Positions 26,295-35,823 are shown, counted from the first letter of the stretch. The stretch is 64,000 nucleotides of DNA from CAXXOK01 sp964640955 (GCA_964640955.1 CAZXJI010000011.1:1-64000), one strand, 5' to 3'. The notes: a model not told the origin generated them from the letters alone. Program-made: numbers and translations.

Positions 26295-26648
26295 ATGAAA
26301 AACATGAAGAAGATTCTTGCCATTACGATGGTTGTTATGTCCGTGTTGGCGGTTACTGTCCCTGCCATGGCTCTTTCAGGCGGCTATTTTGCTGCAACAG
26401 ATTACTTGAGTTATAGCACCCTGGAGGTGGGCTATGGCACCGTAAGAGCCGTAACAAATCTTCAATACATGCTTGTCGCCCTCGGATATAACCCCGGCTC
26501 GATTGACGGCGTCTATGGTTCGCTTACAGCGGGCGCTGTTTCTGATTTCCAAGGCGATCACAACTTGTCTGTTGATGGCCAATGTGGGCGCAGCACTAAA
26601 ACCAAAATCTGGGAGGAGCTTGACGAACTGCCTGCCGGCTGTTATTGA
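26295..26648 (+). CDS. Secreted peptidoglycan-binding protein 1
   Basis: A 117-aa protein. The signal peptide MKNMKKILAITMVVMSVL...AMA is nearly identical to that at 35187. The mature part (about 91 aa) is mainly one peptidoglycan-binding type 1 domain: LQYMLVALGYNPGSIDGVYG, SLTAGAVSDFQGDHNLSVDG, then TKTKIWEEL. It probably binds the cell wall outside the cell. It follows a conserved leader and faces the sigma/anti-sigma operon 26834-28766. Confidence 0.85.
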   Translation: MKNMKKILAITMVVMSVLAVTVPAMALSGGYFAATDYLSYSTLEVGYGTVRAVTNLQYMLVALGYNPGSIDGVYGSLTAGAVSDFQGDHNLSVDGQCGRSTKTKIWEELDELPAGCY

Positions 26649-26729
26649 TTAACAGCAAGCATACATTGCGAAGTGATTCTTTCAAACGAAGATGATTGAT
26701 AACTTATGCAGTTGTAAATTACCCTAACC

Positions 26730-26774
26730 AACATAGTACGAGGACGCTCTGGGCGAGCGTCCTCGTACTATGTT
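26730..26774. terminator. Perfect 20-bp hairpin terminator
   Basis: AACATAGTACGAGGACGCTC, loop TGGGC, then the exact complement. It lies between two convergent genes and can serve both strands. Confidence 0.85.
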
Positions 26775-26833
26775 TTCTGCGGTATATTAGTAGACATTAG
26801 CGACTTTATTAACCCTGTTGTCTACCAGCTGAA

Positions 26834-28267
26834 TTAATACCATTTTAGGTCATACTCCAGTTCGTGCCCCAGCGTTTGAAAGGGGAATTCATCAACGTGA
26901 ACGATTTCGCGCGTGAGCGAATTGATTTCCACCTTGTAACACAAGTCTCGCAGCGGGTTGTCATAATCATACTCTTTTGCGGGTAACGATTTGGGATTGA
27001 AGAAGAACTTCCAGAGTGGTGCGCTTGCGTCCGTAATATCGTAATAAACATCGATTTCCCTGTATTTCTCAAACAGATCGGACGACAAGCTGTAAGTTTT
27101 CTCCAACGCAGCTTTTGCCAAGTTAAAGGCTTCATCCTGGGAAATCGCATCTTCTTGTGGAAGTCCATAAATATAAGTAGATTGGGCCATCACCGTTACA
27201 TCCGGACTTCCACAATTCATCAGGCCGGTCAGATCGCCGCTTGCAACAATCGCCTGTACTTTCGGTGTAATTTCCTTGGAGTATTCTGCTTGCAATTCCA
27301 ACGGCCACTGCCGGAAAGCGTAGACACCCATTTCCTTTGCGCGGGTATAATATGCGTCGATAGCTTGATATAGTGCACTGGTGGGACGCTTTGGTAAATT
27401 TGCTCGAATTGCACGAATTTCTTCAACGGATTGAAGTAACTTACCCGTTTCAGGATGAATGAATAGATCGATATCGCCCACAGAGTCGAATAGTCCGTTT
27501 TCCTGCGGCACATCGCCGGGGGCTGTGTACGTTACGTGCCAATAAGCTTGCGTATCACCAGGTTCCGCCGATTCGGGAATTTCGAAAGAAATTACATAGG
27601 TATAATCGTCCAGCACGCTTTCCTCTACACCATAACCCTTTGCAATTGCACTTCGAGCAATGGCGAGAGCCTTCTGTTCGTCCACTTCGCCCGTTGGTTC
27701 GGCATAAACAGTCTTTCCGTCATTATCGACGCCAACATCCTCCATGAGTTGAGAGTACCATGCTTTCTCCTCATATGTCCACTGGTCAAACGAACCCCAG
27801 GCAGCTTGCATAATGGCAAGGAAGCCGACTTCATCAGCATCCTGCCCAACAAATTCAGCAATCGTTTCATCAGCAATGCGATTTTTTTCATCCTGGCTTA
27901 CATCAGTTCCCATCATCTGCCTGATATCATCAGTTTCTTTGATATACCCCTCATCTATCAACGCAGAAATGACTTCGATTTTTTTCTCAACCGGCCAGGC
28001 GCTAAAATACCCATCTTCTTGTTCGGTTTCTGCGATCAGCGGAGCCGTTTCACGTAATGTAACGAGTGCCAATGCTGTTGCAATCACCAATACAAGAACG
28101 ATCACAAGTACAAATCCAACGGATAATCTCTTTTTCACTTTGATCTCTCCTCTTACTTGCTGAAGTACGTTCCGATCAAAATCGGGTTTATCTTCCAGTC
28201 CAGGAAGGCAGGCATCCATTACCCGGCGAAGTTCATTGTTTTGTGGTGCGCGATCAGACATGCTCAT
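26834..28267 (-). CDS. Membrane anti-sigma protein with PepSY-like outer domains A
   Basis: A 477-aa protein. The N-terminal ~45 residues are cytoplasmic (LRRVMDACLPGLEDKPDF), ending in GEIKVKKRLSVGFVL. A transmembrane helix (VLVIVLVLVIATALALVTL) follows. The outer ~400 residues include repeats of the kind E-Q-KALAIARSAI....YTYVISFEIPE and EAFNLAKAALEK....YYDITDASAPLWKF, which resemble PepSY modules. GExKVKKKLSVGFVL is shared with the proteins at 29748, 38262 and 40661. It overlaps the sigma stop by 14 bp, so it is the probable partner. Ligand unknown. Confidence 0.8.
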   Translation of the reverse strand: MSMSDRAPQNNELRRVMDACLPGLEDKPDFDRNVLQQVRGEIKVKKRLSVGFVLVIVLVLVIATALALVTLRETAPLIAETEQEDGYFSAWPVEKKIEVISALIDEGYIKETDDIRQMMGTDVSQDEKNRIADETIAEFVGQDADEVGFLAIMQAAWGSFDQWTYEEKAWYSQLMEDVGVDNDGKTVYAEPTGEVDEQKALAIARSAIAKGYGVEESVLDDYTYVISFEIPESAEPGDTQAYWHVTYTAPGDVPQENGLFDSVGDIDLFIHPETGKLLQSVEEIRAIRANLPKRPTSALYQAIDAYYTRAKEMGVYAFRQWPLELQAEYSKEITPKVQAIVASGDLTGLMNCGSPDVTVMAQSTYIYGLPQEDAISQDEAFNLAKAALEKTYSLSSDLFEKYREIDVYYDITDASAPLWKFFFNPKSLPAKEYDYDNPLRDLCYKVEINSLTREIVHVDEFPFQTLGHELEYDLKWY

Positions 28268-28766
28268 GCCCTCCTTTCAGTTCTCGGCGAAGTCGTTCGC
28301 GTGCCTTTTTTAGCCTTATGGATACGGTGGAAACAGCAACACCTAACGTGCTCGAAATCTCTTCCAACGTCAGTCCTTGATAATAGTATAGGAGCATGAC
28401 CTCCTTGTTTCGATAAGGAAGGGCCATGACTGCTTCCATCAGCGCGCGATCCTCGTTGCTGGTTGCCTTAGCGGGTAACGTGTCCAGCATGACGTTGCGA
28501 TCCACAAGGCGAAACCATGAATCCCTGCGGATATTACGGCATGTGTTGATGGCAATTCGCATCAACCATGTTTTTTCGCTGCTGTCTCCCCGGAAGGTTG
28601 CCATCGCCTGGTAGGCTTTGATGAACGTTTCCTGAACAGCATCTTCAGCCAAAGCAGAATCCTTCAGGCATGCGCAGCTCATGCGCATCAAATCGTTCTT
28701 ATATAGCGCTATCAATCGTTGAAGCTCGTCTTCACGGGTGTTGTTCGGGCCCATAACAACCCCCAT
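28254..28766 (-). CDS. ECF sigma factor A
   Basis: A 170-aa protein. Region 2 includes ALAEDAVQETFIKAYQAMAT and EKTWLMRIAINTCRNIRRDS; region 4 includes LPYRNKEVMLLYYYQGLTLE, EISSTLGVAVSTVSIRLKKA. Complete for a short ECF factor. An ECF-type promoter lies 28 nt upstream. It begins MGVVMGPNN like the copies at 39664 and 42255, showing recent common ancestry within the array. Confidence 0.92.
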   Translation of the reverse strand: MGVVMGPNNTREDELQRLIALYKNDLMRMSCACLKDSALAEDAVQETFIKAYQAMATFRGDSSEKTWLMRIAINTCRNIRRDSWFRLVDRNVMLDTLPAKATSNEDRALMEAVMALPYRNKEVMLLYYYQGLTLEEISSTLGVAVSTVSIRLKKARERLRRELKGGHEHV

Positions 28767-28793
28767 CTGTCGTTCACCCCCTTCACCTTATTA

Positions 28794-28819
28794 GACACAG
28801 TTTATCGGCTGTTTTTTCA
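28794..28819 (-). promoter_or_regulatory. ECF-type promoter of sigma operon A
   Basis: On the minus strand: TGAAAA, 16 nt, TGTCTAATA. The same layout precedes the operons at 31129 and 36960 and, less well, 40185. This suggests the sigma factors transcribe their own operons. Confidence 0.55.
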
Positions 28820-29053
28820 ATATCCAGAGAAATTCTTCTTGATATTTACAGTATTTTCTCCGGGAATCTTCACCATGTATTACCAGTATTGCATTCTCAA
28901 TGATCGACTAATCACTTTACCTTATTCTGTCGTGTGGACAAAGGATTGTCAACGTTGTTGCATATACCGTTTATTTTATGAGTCACTGTTCTTCTGATAT
29001 GGCAAGTTTTTTCTGTGTGTAAGGTCATTTGAAATTGGCGGCCGCTCTTCTGC

Positions 29054-29303
29054 GCCGGCTGAACGATCAAGTGGAAATGAGGTGATTCCATTGGGTACGA
29101 ACCCGGCGTAGATGATTCCTGCAGACGAGCTTGGCCGCTGCCATCCTCTATCGGATGGATGTTCTGCAAGGCTTCATTTTACGCAACAAGGCGTTGAAAC
29201 ACGCTTTTTATAGTAACTCTCATTCACAAAACATACGAAATGCAAAAAAACTAAGCTGCGCTTAGATGTATTTCGTGTACCCATCTGAGAGGAGAAAATC
29301 ATT
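29054..29303 (+). promoter_or_regulatory. Conserved leader, copy 3 (lacks the upstream promoter-like element)
   Basis: Has GAGGTGATTCC, the GTNPA mini-frame, the hairpin core with loop TCTATC, and the final stem ACGAAAT/ATTTCGT enclosing CTAAGC/GCTTAG. The ~40-bp element seen before copies 2, 4, 5 and 6 is missing, so this copy may have another promoter. Confidence 0.7.
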
Positions 29304-29699
29304 ATGAAATACGCAAAAAAACTGATTGCGCTTGCCTTGGTCATCACTTCCGTTTTTGCCGTCGCCATCCCGGCGCTGGCCACCGCTCCTGATGTTACCC
29401 TTACTGTTAGTCCCGGAAAAAACCCACGTACCGCTGGCTATACTTTCAGTAACGGGGTAGCCAGCTTTACATGCTCGTGTACGCTGGCCGGATCAGACGA
29501 TACCGTTAGGATATTCCTTGATACGTACAACTCCGTTAAAAAGGATTGGTACTTGCAGAAGAGTTACAATTTCACATCCAACGGTACGCATACCTTGTCC
29601 TATACTATGGGCAGCAATGACACGAAAGCCCGAATCCGAACCTATGGTTACCAGGAAAACGTTGGTGATGCAACGGTTGGTGTATACGTGAACGATTAA
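29304..29699 (+). CDS. Secreted sheet-like protein
   Basis: A 131-aa protein. Signal peptide MKYAKKLIALALVITSVFAV...ALA; mature part ~105 aa, Ser/Thr/Tyr-rich with strand pattern (TYNSVKKDWYLQKSYNF, NDTKARIRTYGYQENVGDAT) and only a CSC cysteine pair. No peptidoglycan-binding domain, unlike the other four in the array. It shares leader and signal-peptide type, so the mature domain has been exchanged or has diverged. Faces sigma operon B. Confidence 0.75.
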   Translation: MKYAKKLIALALVITSVFAVAIPALATAPDVTLTVSPGKNPRTAGYTFSNGVASFTCSCTLAGSDDTVRIFLDTYNSVKKDWYLQKSYNFTSNGTHTLSYTMGSNDTKARIRTYGYQENVGDATVGVYVND

Positions 29700-29709
29700 C
29701 ATACATACA

Positions 29710-29740
29710 AAGGGAGCCGTCCATCCGGTACGGCTCCCTT
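29710..29740. terminator. Hairpin between convergent genes
   Basis: AAGGGAGCCGT at 29710 pairs perfectly with ACGGCTCCCTT ending 29740. It serves the secreted-protein gene and the anti-sigma gene on the other strand. Confidence 0.8.
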
Positions 29741-29747
29741 CATGCTG

Positions 29748-30593
29748 TTATCGTTCAACTTTCAATGTAAATATCAGGTCAAACGTATCAATCACACGCA
29801 TATTGGAAGATGACTCATAAGCTTCTGCGGCGTTTAACGGATATTGTACAGGTGAATCGGTGTTAAAATCATCCCCGAGCCACGAGCTTCCAACCAATAC
29901 GGGATATGGTTCGTCCTGATCTACCGGGGTTTTTCCGGCCGCTATGCTTGCATTGATTTCTTCCCACATTGCCTTTTGATCATCCTGGTAAGTATCAATC
30001 GCATGAACCTGTGTTTGCGGCGTAAGCAGCGTGAGGCTAACGATCACATCCGCGGTGTTTTCAGAGGGTAGCAACGCCTCGTTCAGATTTCCGCAGAAAC
30101 CGAAAGCATCCTGACAGCCAGTTTCCGCTTGGAAGGGATTGCCGCTAGCCCACTGATCTTCAAGCGATGACGTATCGAGTTCCAACGAAATTCCATTGAC
30201 GCTGATCGCATTGGTAACAATATAGATTTGCTCTTCCGCATCAAACGTGAGGCCAACGCTAAGCGTTTCACCGTCAAAGATGGCGTCCTTCACCGATGTT
30301 TCTACACCGGCATTCGTATGTACCAAGTCAACAGTTTGAACGGATTCCTGTTGTTCCGCAGTCTGCTCATTGTTTTTGCCGTACAGATACTCCAGTACAT
30401 AACTGCGAGTCAGCGCAAACGCCATGCCGACGATTAGGATAAGCGCAATCAACAGCACCAATCCAATTGATAACTTCTTTTTCACCTTTTTTCCCTCCGA
30501 AATACTTTCAATAATTTGGTTTACGTTATGCTGTGATACATGTACTTTCGAGAGATTGCTGTCAATCGCTTTGCGAATATAGTTGTCCATCAT
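29748..30593 (-). CDS. Membrane anti-sigma protein B (DUF4179-like)
   Basis: 281 aa from ATG at 30593, overlapping the sigma stop as ATGA; the longer upstream frame runs inside the sigma gene and is unlikely. A short cytoplasmic N-terminus (YIRKAIDSNLSKVHVSQHNV) ends in KKVKKKLSIGLVL. A transmembrane helix (LIALILIVGMAFAL) and a ~215-residue outer domain follow (VKDAIFDGETLSVGLTFDAE, then INGISLELD-like NGISLELDTSSLEDQW), typical of DUF4179 proteins. It differs from the PepSY-like ones in its outer part but shares the cytoplasmic/TM module, so sensor domains look exchangeable. Confidence 0.8.
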   Translation of the reverse strand: MMDNYIRKAIDSNLSKVHVSQHNVNQIIESISEGKKVKKKLSIGLVLLIALILIVGMAFALTRSYVLEYLYGKNNEQTAEQQESVQTVDLVHTNAGVETSVKDAIFDGETLSVGLTFDAEEQIYIVTNAISVNGISLELDTSSLEDQWASGNPFQAETGCQDAFGFCGNLNEALLPSENTADVIVSLTLLTPQTQVHAIDTYQDDQKAMWEEINASIAAGKTPVDQDEPYPVLVGSSWLGDDFNTDSPVQYPLNAAEAYESSSNMRVIDTFDLIFTLKVER

Positions 30594-31129
30594 TGCAATC
30601 CCTCCCTTTCCAGCGAGGCTTTCAGGTATTTTTGAGCTTTTTGCAGGCGTTGGTGTGCCGCCGATACGCTGATGGAAAGGCAATCCGCAATTGCTTGTAG
30701 CGTCATGCCTTGATAATAATATAGTAAAACCATCTGTTTGTTTTTTTCGGGGAGGCGTAGCACAACCCATAGCACGTTCCTCTCCTGTGATGCAACAGAT
30801 AGCTGATCCGCTGAGATCTCCTCCAACACCTTGTTACGGTCTACATAGCGGAACCACCGGGAGCGATGATAATCATGGCAAGTGTTGATAGCAATACGGA
30901 TAAGCCATGTTTTAGCAGTACTATTGTTTCGCTCCTCAAACTGCGCCATGCTGTTCCATGCTTTTAGAAATGTGTCCTGCATGGCATCTTCTGCAAGGTG
31001 CTTGTCCGCCAGATAGATAAAGCATATCCGAAGAATATCGTCACCATACAACGCAATCCACTGTTCCAGGCGTTCCTTGCGGTCATGGCCAGGTACTGTG
31101 CCATAAGCCACACGAATCACCCCCTTCAC
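30590..31129 (-). CDS. ECF sigma factor B
   Basis: A 179-aa protein. Region 2 has LRICFIYLADKHLAEDAMQD, TFLKAWNSM and AKTWLIRIAINTCHDYHRSR; region 4 has LPEKNKQMVLLYYYQGMTLQ, AIADCLSISVSAAHQRLQKA. Complete. Its ECF-type promoter is 8-33 nt upstream, so the transcript would have a very short untranslated leader with AAGGGGGTG as ribosome site. Confidence 0.92.
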   Translation of the reverse strand: MKGVIRVAYGTVPGHDRKERLEQWIALYGDDILRICFIYLADKHLAEDAMQDTFLKAWNSMAQFEERNNSTAKTWLIRIAINTCHDYHRSRWFRYVDRNKVLEEISADQLSVASQERNVLWVVLRLPEKNKQMVLLYYYQGMTLQAIADCLSISVSAAHQRLQKAQKYLKASLEREGLQ

Positions 31130-31136
31130 ATTATTA

Positions 31137-31162
31137 GACGGTTTACATCATGATTTTTTCCA
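31137..31162 (-). promoter_or_regulatory. ECF-type promoter of sigma operon B
   Basis: On the minus strand: TGGAAA, 16 nt, CGTCTAATA. The tight distance to the sigma start could mean either a near-leaderless transcript or a start further inside the frame. Confidence 0.55.
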
Positions 31163-31370
31163 GGTTGTTTCAACTTTTCTTCATTTCGTTGCGATGCTAC
31201 TCTTTACTTTTAGGCTACGATCAGTGGTAACCTCTCATTAATAGCGACTGATTGGCTCCTTAAGGCAGGCCTGCTTCATTTTATGGCAAGATGCTATCAA
31301 ACGCTATGCCAACTTGAACCTTTCTGCATGAAAGTATTGCCTGAATATTTCGCGGTTTCTGCTTCAACTC

Positions 31371-31701
31371 TTCAACGTTCAAAAAGCCTTATATCCTCTA
31401 CACTTTAGGGGAACCAAGGGCAGATAAGAACACCCGAAAAAGCTTATCGATGCCGGCTGAACGATCAAGTGGAAATGAGGTGATTCCATTGGGTACGAAC
31501 CCGGCGTAGATGATTCAGGCAGACGAGCTTGGCCGCTGCCATCCTCCAAGGGATGGATGTTCTGCAAGGTTTCAAAATACGTAACAAAGTGTTGAAACAC
31601 ACTTTTCATGGCAACTCGCATTCACAAAACATACGAAACGCAAAAACCTAAGCAGCGCTTAGCTGTGTTTCGTGCGCCCAAATTGAAAAGGAGACTTCCA
31701 T
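31371..31701 (+). promoter_or_regulatory. Conserved leader, copy 4
   Basis: Promoter-like element TTCAACGTTCAAAAAGCC at 31371, the GTNPA mini-frame, hairpin core at 31518-31569 (loop TCCAAG), final stem ACGAAAC/GTTTCGT enclosing CTAAGC/GCTTAG. The C-G pair replaces the T-A pair of copy 3: a compensatory change. Confidence 0.75.
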
Positions 31702-32220
31702 ATGAAGCATATGAAGAAGCTTATTGCTTTAACCTTGGTTGTTATGTCTGTATTAGCACTTGCGATCCCTACAATGGCAAGTTCAACGAAATACGTAACC
31801 TGTATATCCGGCAGCTATGTCAATCTGAGAAAAACAGCAAGTTTAAATGCTGTTGTACTTGCATATGTACCCAAGTATTCAGCTGTGACGTATTATTCGT
31901 CAAGTAATGGCTGGAGTTACATCAAATATGACGGTACCTATGGCTATATGATGTCAGAATTCCTTACATCAACGCCGCCTTGGATTACCCGTTATGGTAG
32001 CAGCAATCTCTACTTTGGCTGTTACAGCTCATATGTTTATGCTGTGCAAACAACGCTGTATTGTCTCGGATACATTAACAATAGTTTCGATGACAACAAT
32101 TTTGATTATGTAACATTAGGTGGTGTCGAAGCGTTTCAGGAGGATCAAGGGTTAACCGTTGATGGTATTGTCGGCCCCAATACCAAGGAAGCGCTATACT
32201 ATGCATGGGTTAACCGCTAA
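31702..32220 (+). CDS. Secreted SH3 plus peptidoglycan-binding protein 2
   Basis: A 172-aa protein. Signal peptide MKHMKKLIALTLVVMSVLAL...TMA. A bacterial SH3 domain lies at about residues 28-90 (GSYVNLRKTASLNAVVLAYV, SNGWSYIKYDGTYGYMMSEF). A peptidoglycan-binding domain follows at about 100-170 (VYAVQTTLYCLGYI, VEAFQEDQGLTVDGIVGPNT). Both domains fit wall binding. It lies after leader copy 4 and faces a secreted 246-aa protein, with no sigma gene in that unit. Confidence 0.85.
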   Translation: MKHMKKLIALTLVVMSVLALAIPTMASSTKYVTCISGSYVNLRKTASLNAVVLAYVPKYSAVTYYSSSNGWSYIKYDGTYGYMMSEFLTSTPPWITRYGSSNLYFGCYSSYVYAVQTTLYCLGYINNSFDDNNFDYVTLGGVEAFQEDQGLTVDGIVGPNTKEALYYAWVNR

Positions 32221-32249
32221 TCAACGGTGACTTGAGAACTAATTGATTT

Positions 32250-32289
32250 TTTAGTACGGGTAAGTTGCTATTCGCTTACCCGTACTAAA
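32250..32289. terminator. Hairpin between convergent genes
   Basis: TTTAGTACGGGTAAG, loop TTGCTATTCG, CTTACCCGTACTAAA: a perfect 15-bp stem, extended by partly matching flanks. Confidence 0.85.
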
Positions 32290-32298
32290 TCAAGTCAT

Positions 32299-33039
32299 TT
32301 ACTGAGGTAACTTGTTCATATCACCATCTATCATCTCATTCTTTTCTCTCGTCATTGCTGTCCAAAAGTAGCCGGTAATCGTTTGGTCATCACCGTGCAT
32401 ACTATTAGAAAGAATAAGAATTTTAATACCGCATTGTGAATGTTCATTAGAAAGTATAATAGAATAATTATTGAGCAGATCCAGGTTTGCCAGTATATAT
32501 GTTTTTAGTTTGCTAAAATCCACCTCCCCGCTTTGTACGGGCAAACTGTAGTATTGAAAGTCGCTGGCCTGATAGATGTTTAATCTGATATACGAATATC
32601 TTTCATCGCAGTTTCCGTATTTTGATGAAAAATCAGTATAGGTATCGCGGAATTTATCAATCATTTCATCATTTTGGCTCTGGGGTTTTACTTTTTGCCT
32701 GTAATATGTCTCGAATTTCACGAGCACCGCTTTCACATGCTCAAAATCGCTTAACTGGTAGTTCATTTTGTTCGTATCTAGAACACCGCTGTCAACACGA
32801 AAATAAGCATCATATGTTATAATATCGTCATCTTTATACTCAATATAACACATGGTGGGATCATACAATGCAATTTTATATTCCCCGTCAGGGCTGATTT
32901 CTTTCATGATAGCAATATATTCAGCCATTGTAGAATCCCAATTTATACTCCAAGGTAGAATCGGCAGGCTCTCTTCTTCAGCGAAACATGCTCCAAAAAG
33001 TGACAGCAGGATAAATATAATCGCAATACTTTTTTTCAT
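32299..33039 (-). CDS. Secreted protein of 246 aa, unknown
   Basis: Signal peptide (MKKSIAIIFILLSLFGACFA) with a possible lipobox-like cysteine at residue 18. The mature part is acidic and Tyr-rich, mixed helix and strand (INWDSTMAEYIAIMKEISPD, ALYDPTMCYIEYKDDDIITY). No family is recognised. It faces the SH3/peptidoglycan-binding gene where other units have a sigma/anti-sigma pair. It might be a sensor partner for the array; this is only inferred from position. Confidence 0.6.
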   Translation of the reverse strand: MKKSIAIIFILLSLFGACFAEEESLPILPWSINWDSTMAEYIAIMKEISPDGEYKIALYDPTMCYIEYKDDDIITYDAYFRVDSGVLDTNKMNYQLSDFEHVKAVLVKFETYYRQKVKPQSQNDEMIDKFRDTYTDFSSKYGNCDERYSYIRLNIYQASDFQYYSLPVQSGEVDFSKLKTYILANLDLLNNYSIILSNEHSQCGIKILILSNSMHGDDQTITGYFWTAMTREKNEMIDGDMNKLPQ

Positions 33040-33131
33040 GCAGCATCCCTCCCATATTAAATAACGGCAGCGAATGTTCTAATCGTCCTAAAACAGTAGA
33101 TAATATAACGAGTTCATCTTTGTGAAAGTTG

Positions 33132-33356
33132 TTAATGCCTACAACAATCTTCATGTCTTTCCTGCAATTCCCTAGTAAAATAATATGAGTAATGATACAG
33201 TACCTCTGTTTTTCCGTCAATGCCCTGCAAAAATGAAATGTAGAACCTGCAGCTCGAATTTCTGTCATCGACCACAAGCCAGTAGGTGGCTAAATCTCCT
33301 TTGACTTGTTGAAATTGATTCTCAATCGAATTAAAATCAATTTCTTCGTTTTGCAT
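33132..33356 (-). CDS. Possible small ORF, 74 aa
   Basis: A short frame (MQNEEIDFNSIENQFQQVKG...) just downstream of the broken PepSY-like gene. No ribosome site, no known domain. It may be a fragment of a decayed gene; low support. Confidence 0.25.
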   Translation of the reverse strand: MQNEEIDFNSIENQFQQVKGDLATYWLVVDDRNSSCRFYISFLQGIDGKTEVLYHYSYYFTRELQERHEDCCRH

Positions 33357-33377
33357 TGGTAATACATATGTGTTCTA

Positions 33378-34568
33378 TTATGGCTTCGTTACATTTGCCT
33401 CTGTAATTTCACCCGTATAAGCGTCTATCTGCACAATGATGGTAGATAGATTCGTTATGTCGCTCCTAATCTGGTCTACCGTTTTCCCTTCCATGTCGTC
33501 ACTCCAAGGAAAATCTTCCATACGGGATGCGCCGGATCTGTTACATAGTAAAAAACGATTACCTTTCGTGTATCGATGGTTTCGGCCGAAAAGCCTTGGC
33601 GAATTGCTTCATCCTTTGCCGTTTGTGTGGCAGTTTCCTGGGTGATCGCGTTGTCATCCAGTACACCACAAACGTTGCGAAGGGTAACGTCATACTCGCT
33701 TCCCGGATTGTTCATATAATTATGGATGGTCCGCTATCCACTGTTGCACATAGGGCCTCCACCCTGCCGTTATCTTTGCACGCTCGTCCAGCGACAGGGA
33801 GCCATCTATAACCCCAGTCAGCAGGTTCATTTGGGCAGTATAATCTTCGCCGGCGAAGGTAGATTCCCAAAAGTTCTCTCCTGGCAAGGTATAACAAGTG
33901 AAATCCTGTTTCCCAGGGACAAGCGACATAAGCACGCCGTTATACCCGTAAACCGCCTTCCACTGCATGGTCTCCCCGTTTGTCACGGTAACCAGCCATA
34001 CAGGGCTGTTACCATCGTTGAACTGCGGGTGATACATGAAGTAAGCTTGCAGTGACAGTGTTTTGATTTCCGCAGCCGTATACGCCTTTCTAGCGACCAA
34101 TGCGTCTTTCGTGGCCTGTAAAACAGCATTCTCCTGCGCATCGCTCTCCAGCGGCTGTATAAAGGTAGCATCCGTTAGCAGATCAGGGTTTGCCGTGGTA
34201 TATCCTTTGCTGCCGTGCGCCTTCCAGTACAAAAGCTCACCCTGTCGTGACAGGATCATTACATAGCCGCTTTCTTCGTCGGGTATGTTCCTCGCCGTAA
34301 GGCTCCAATGCGGTTCCCGGGTACCTGCTTCCTGGTTCATTGTTTCCCCAAAAACGCAGTCCCAATCTGCTTTCGAAAGCGTCGCTTCATCCAAACCGCA
34401 TTTTTGTGAAAAGAACGCAATCGCGATATCCAGCGCTTCTTGCTGTGGTAAATCATCCGCCGTAGGCTGCATAATCACATCTTCATCTGCGATAGCCAAA
34501 GCAAATACCCCACAAAGTAAAAATGCTGTTAAAAAACCTATTAACAGTTTTCTGGATCTGTTTCTCAT
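33378..34568 (-). pseudogene. Broken PepSY-like membrane protein F
   Basis: Starts at ATG 34568 behind AGGAGG (signal helix LLIGFLTAFLLCGVFALA). A long outer region has FMYHPQFNDGNSPVWLVTVT and ERAKITAGWRPYVQQW. A 1-nt change at about 33715-33722 then brings a stop after ADHP. The frame resumes as NNPGSEYD...DNAITQETATQTAKDEAIRQ and FYYVTDPAHPVWKIF. A second shift near 33498 leads to MEGKTVDQI and ITEANVTKP. This matches the intact protein at 35824 along its length. It has no sigma gene beside it. Confidence 0.75.
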
Positions 34569-34854
34569 GGATAAACTACCTCCTAATAAGGAATTCAAAA
34601 CTATATTCATAGAGTTGTAAGCATTGTTAACTTACGAGCCAACATTTTCACAACACTTCTTCATACCAATCAACTCTCCCCTTCTCTTTTTATTCAACGT
34701 TACTTGCCGTTTTTTTCATTCGGTATTTTGGTATTGCTTATACGTCCATATTCGTGTGCGAATTCTTCTTCATCAATCAAATGGTTCATTAACCACTCAC
34801 TCCTTTAGTCAACGAAAGCGTTTCCGGATCTTTTCGCGGTTTCTGCTTGAACTC

Positions 34855-35186
34855 TTCAATGTTCAAAAAGCCTTATATCATCTACACTTTAAGTGAGCCA
34901 AGGGCAGATAAAAGCACCCGAAAAAGCTTATCGATGTTGGCTCAACGATCAAGTGGTAACGAGGTGATTCCGCTTGGTACGGACCCGGCGCAAATGATTC
35001 CGGCAGACGAGCTTGGCCGCTGCCATCCTCCAAGGGATGGATGTTCTGCAAGGCTTCATGATACGCAACAAGGCGTTGCAATACGCTTTTCATAACCATC
35101 GCTCATTCACAAAACATACGAAATGCAAAAAACCTAAGCTGCGCTTAGCTGTGTTTCGTGTGCCCATTTGAAAGGAGAATTCCAAC
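34855..35186 (+). promoter_or_regulatory. Conserved leader, copy 5
   Basis: Promoter-like element TTCAATGTTCAAAAAGCC at 34855, hairpin core at 35002-35053, final stem as in copy 2. The mini-frame stop is changed (GCGCAA for GCGTAG), which opens a frame of 82 codons through the core (34847-35095). This copy is the only one where the core would be read through. Confidence 0.75.
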
Positions 35187-35780
35187 ATGAAAAACATGAA
35201 GAAGATTCTTGCCATTACGATGGTTGTTATGTCCGTATTGGTGGTTACTGTCTCCGCCATGGCGACTACAACCGGAGTCTATAATACGGCTGCCGTCCAT
35301 CTCAGATCGACCATTGGCGGAACGTCTCTCGGGCTTGTGAGCAAGAATGCAACTTGCAACATTCTTAGTGAAAGTACGGTTGGTGGAGTAAAATGGTATA
35401 AAGTAAAAATCACTAGCCATACTTCCAACACCCCTGATTTGTACAATAAGACAGGCTGGTCATGGGCTATGTATATTACCACCAATGGTGGGAGCATTCC
35501 CGAGGGCCCACAAAGTGCAACGGAAGCGTTTGGCTCTTCCAATCTAAGTACTGGGTCAAGTGGTAACTATGTTAGGAATGTTCAAAGTTGTCTTCTTAAC
35601 GGTCGGAATCAATACAATGAATCGTACTATACGGGTTTGATTGATGGTGATTTCGGAAACCTAACTTATAGTGCCGTTACGAGTTTTCAGGCAGAAAACG
35701 GTTTGGTGAGCGACGGCATTGTTGGCAATGCAACGAAAGCAAAACTTTGGGAACTGTATAGTCAGTATTGCATTTACTAG
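35187..35780 (+). CDS. Secreted SH3-like plus peptidoglycan-binding protein 3
   Basis: A 197-aa protein. Signal peptide MKNMKKILAITMVVMSVL (same as 26295), then an SH3-like domain (about 28-100: VHLRSTIGGTSLGLVSKNAT, VGGVKWYKVKI, GWSWAMYI) and a peptidoglycan-binding domain (about 125-195: NYVRNVQSCLLNGRNQYNES, TGLIDGDFGNLTYSAVTSFQ). Leader copy 5 is upstream. It faces the PepSY-like gene 35824, which lacks a sigma gene. Confidence 0.85.
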   Translation: MKNMKKILAITMVVMSVLVVTVSAMATTTGVYNTAAVHLRSTIGGTSLGLVSKNATCNILSESTVGGVKWYKVKITSHTSNTPDLYNKTGWSWAMYITTNGGSIPEGPQSATEAFGSSNLSTGSSGNYVRNVQSCLLNGRNQYNESYYTGLIDGDFGNLTYSAVTSFQAENGLVSDGIVGNATKAKLWELYSQYCIY

Positions 35781-35789
35781 AACTGGGCC

Positions 35790-35820
35790 GTGGGGCAGAG
35801 GGAGAAGCCCTCTGCCCCAT
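35790..35820. terminator. Hairpin between convergent genes
   Basis: TGGGGCAGAGGG, loop AGAAG, CCCTCTGCCCCA: a perfect 12-bp stem. Confidence 0.85.
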
Positions 35821-35823
35821 CAT

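Noticed and set aside
29708..29742. CRISPR-like repeats between array units
   Set aside because: The hairpins between convergent genes differ in sequence and are not regularly spaced; they are terminators. No cas gene is present.
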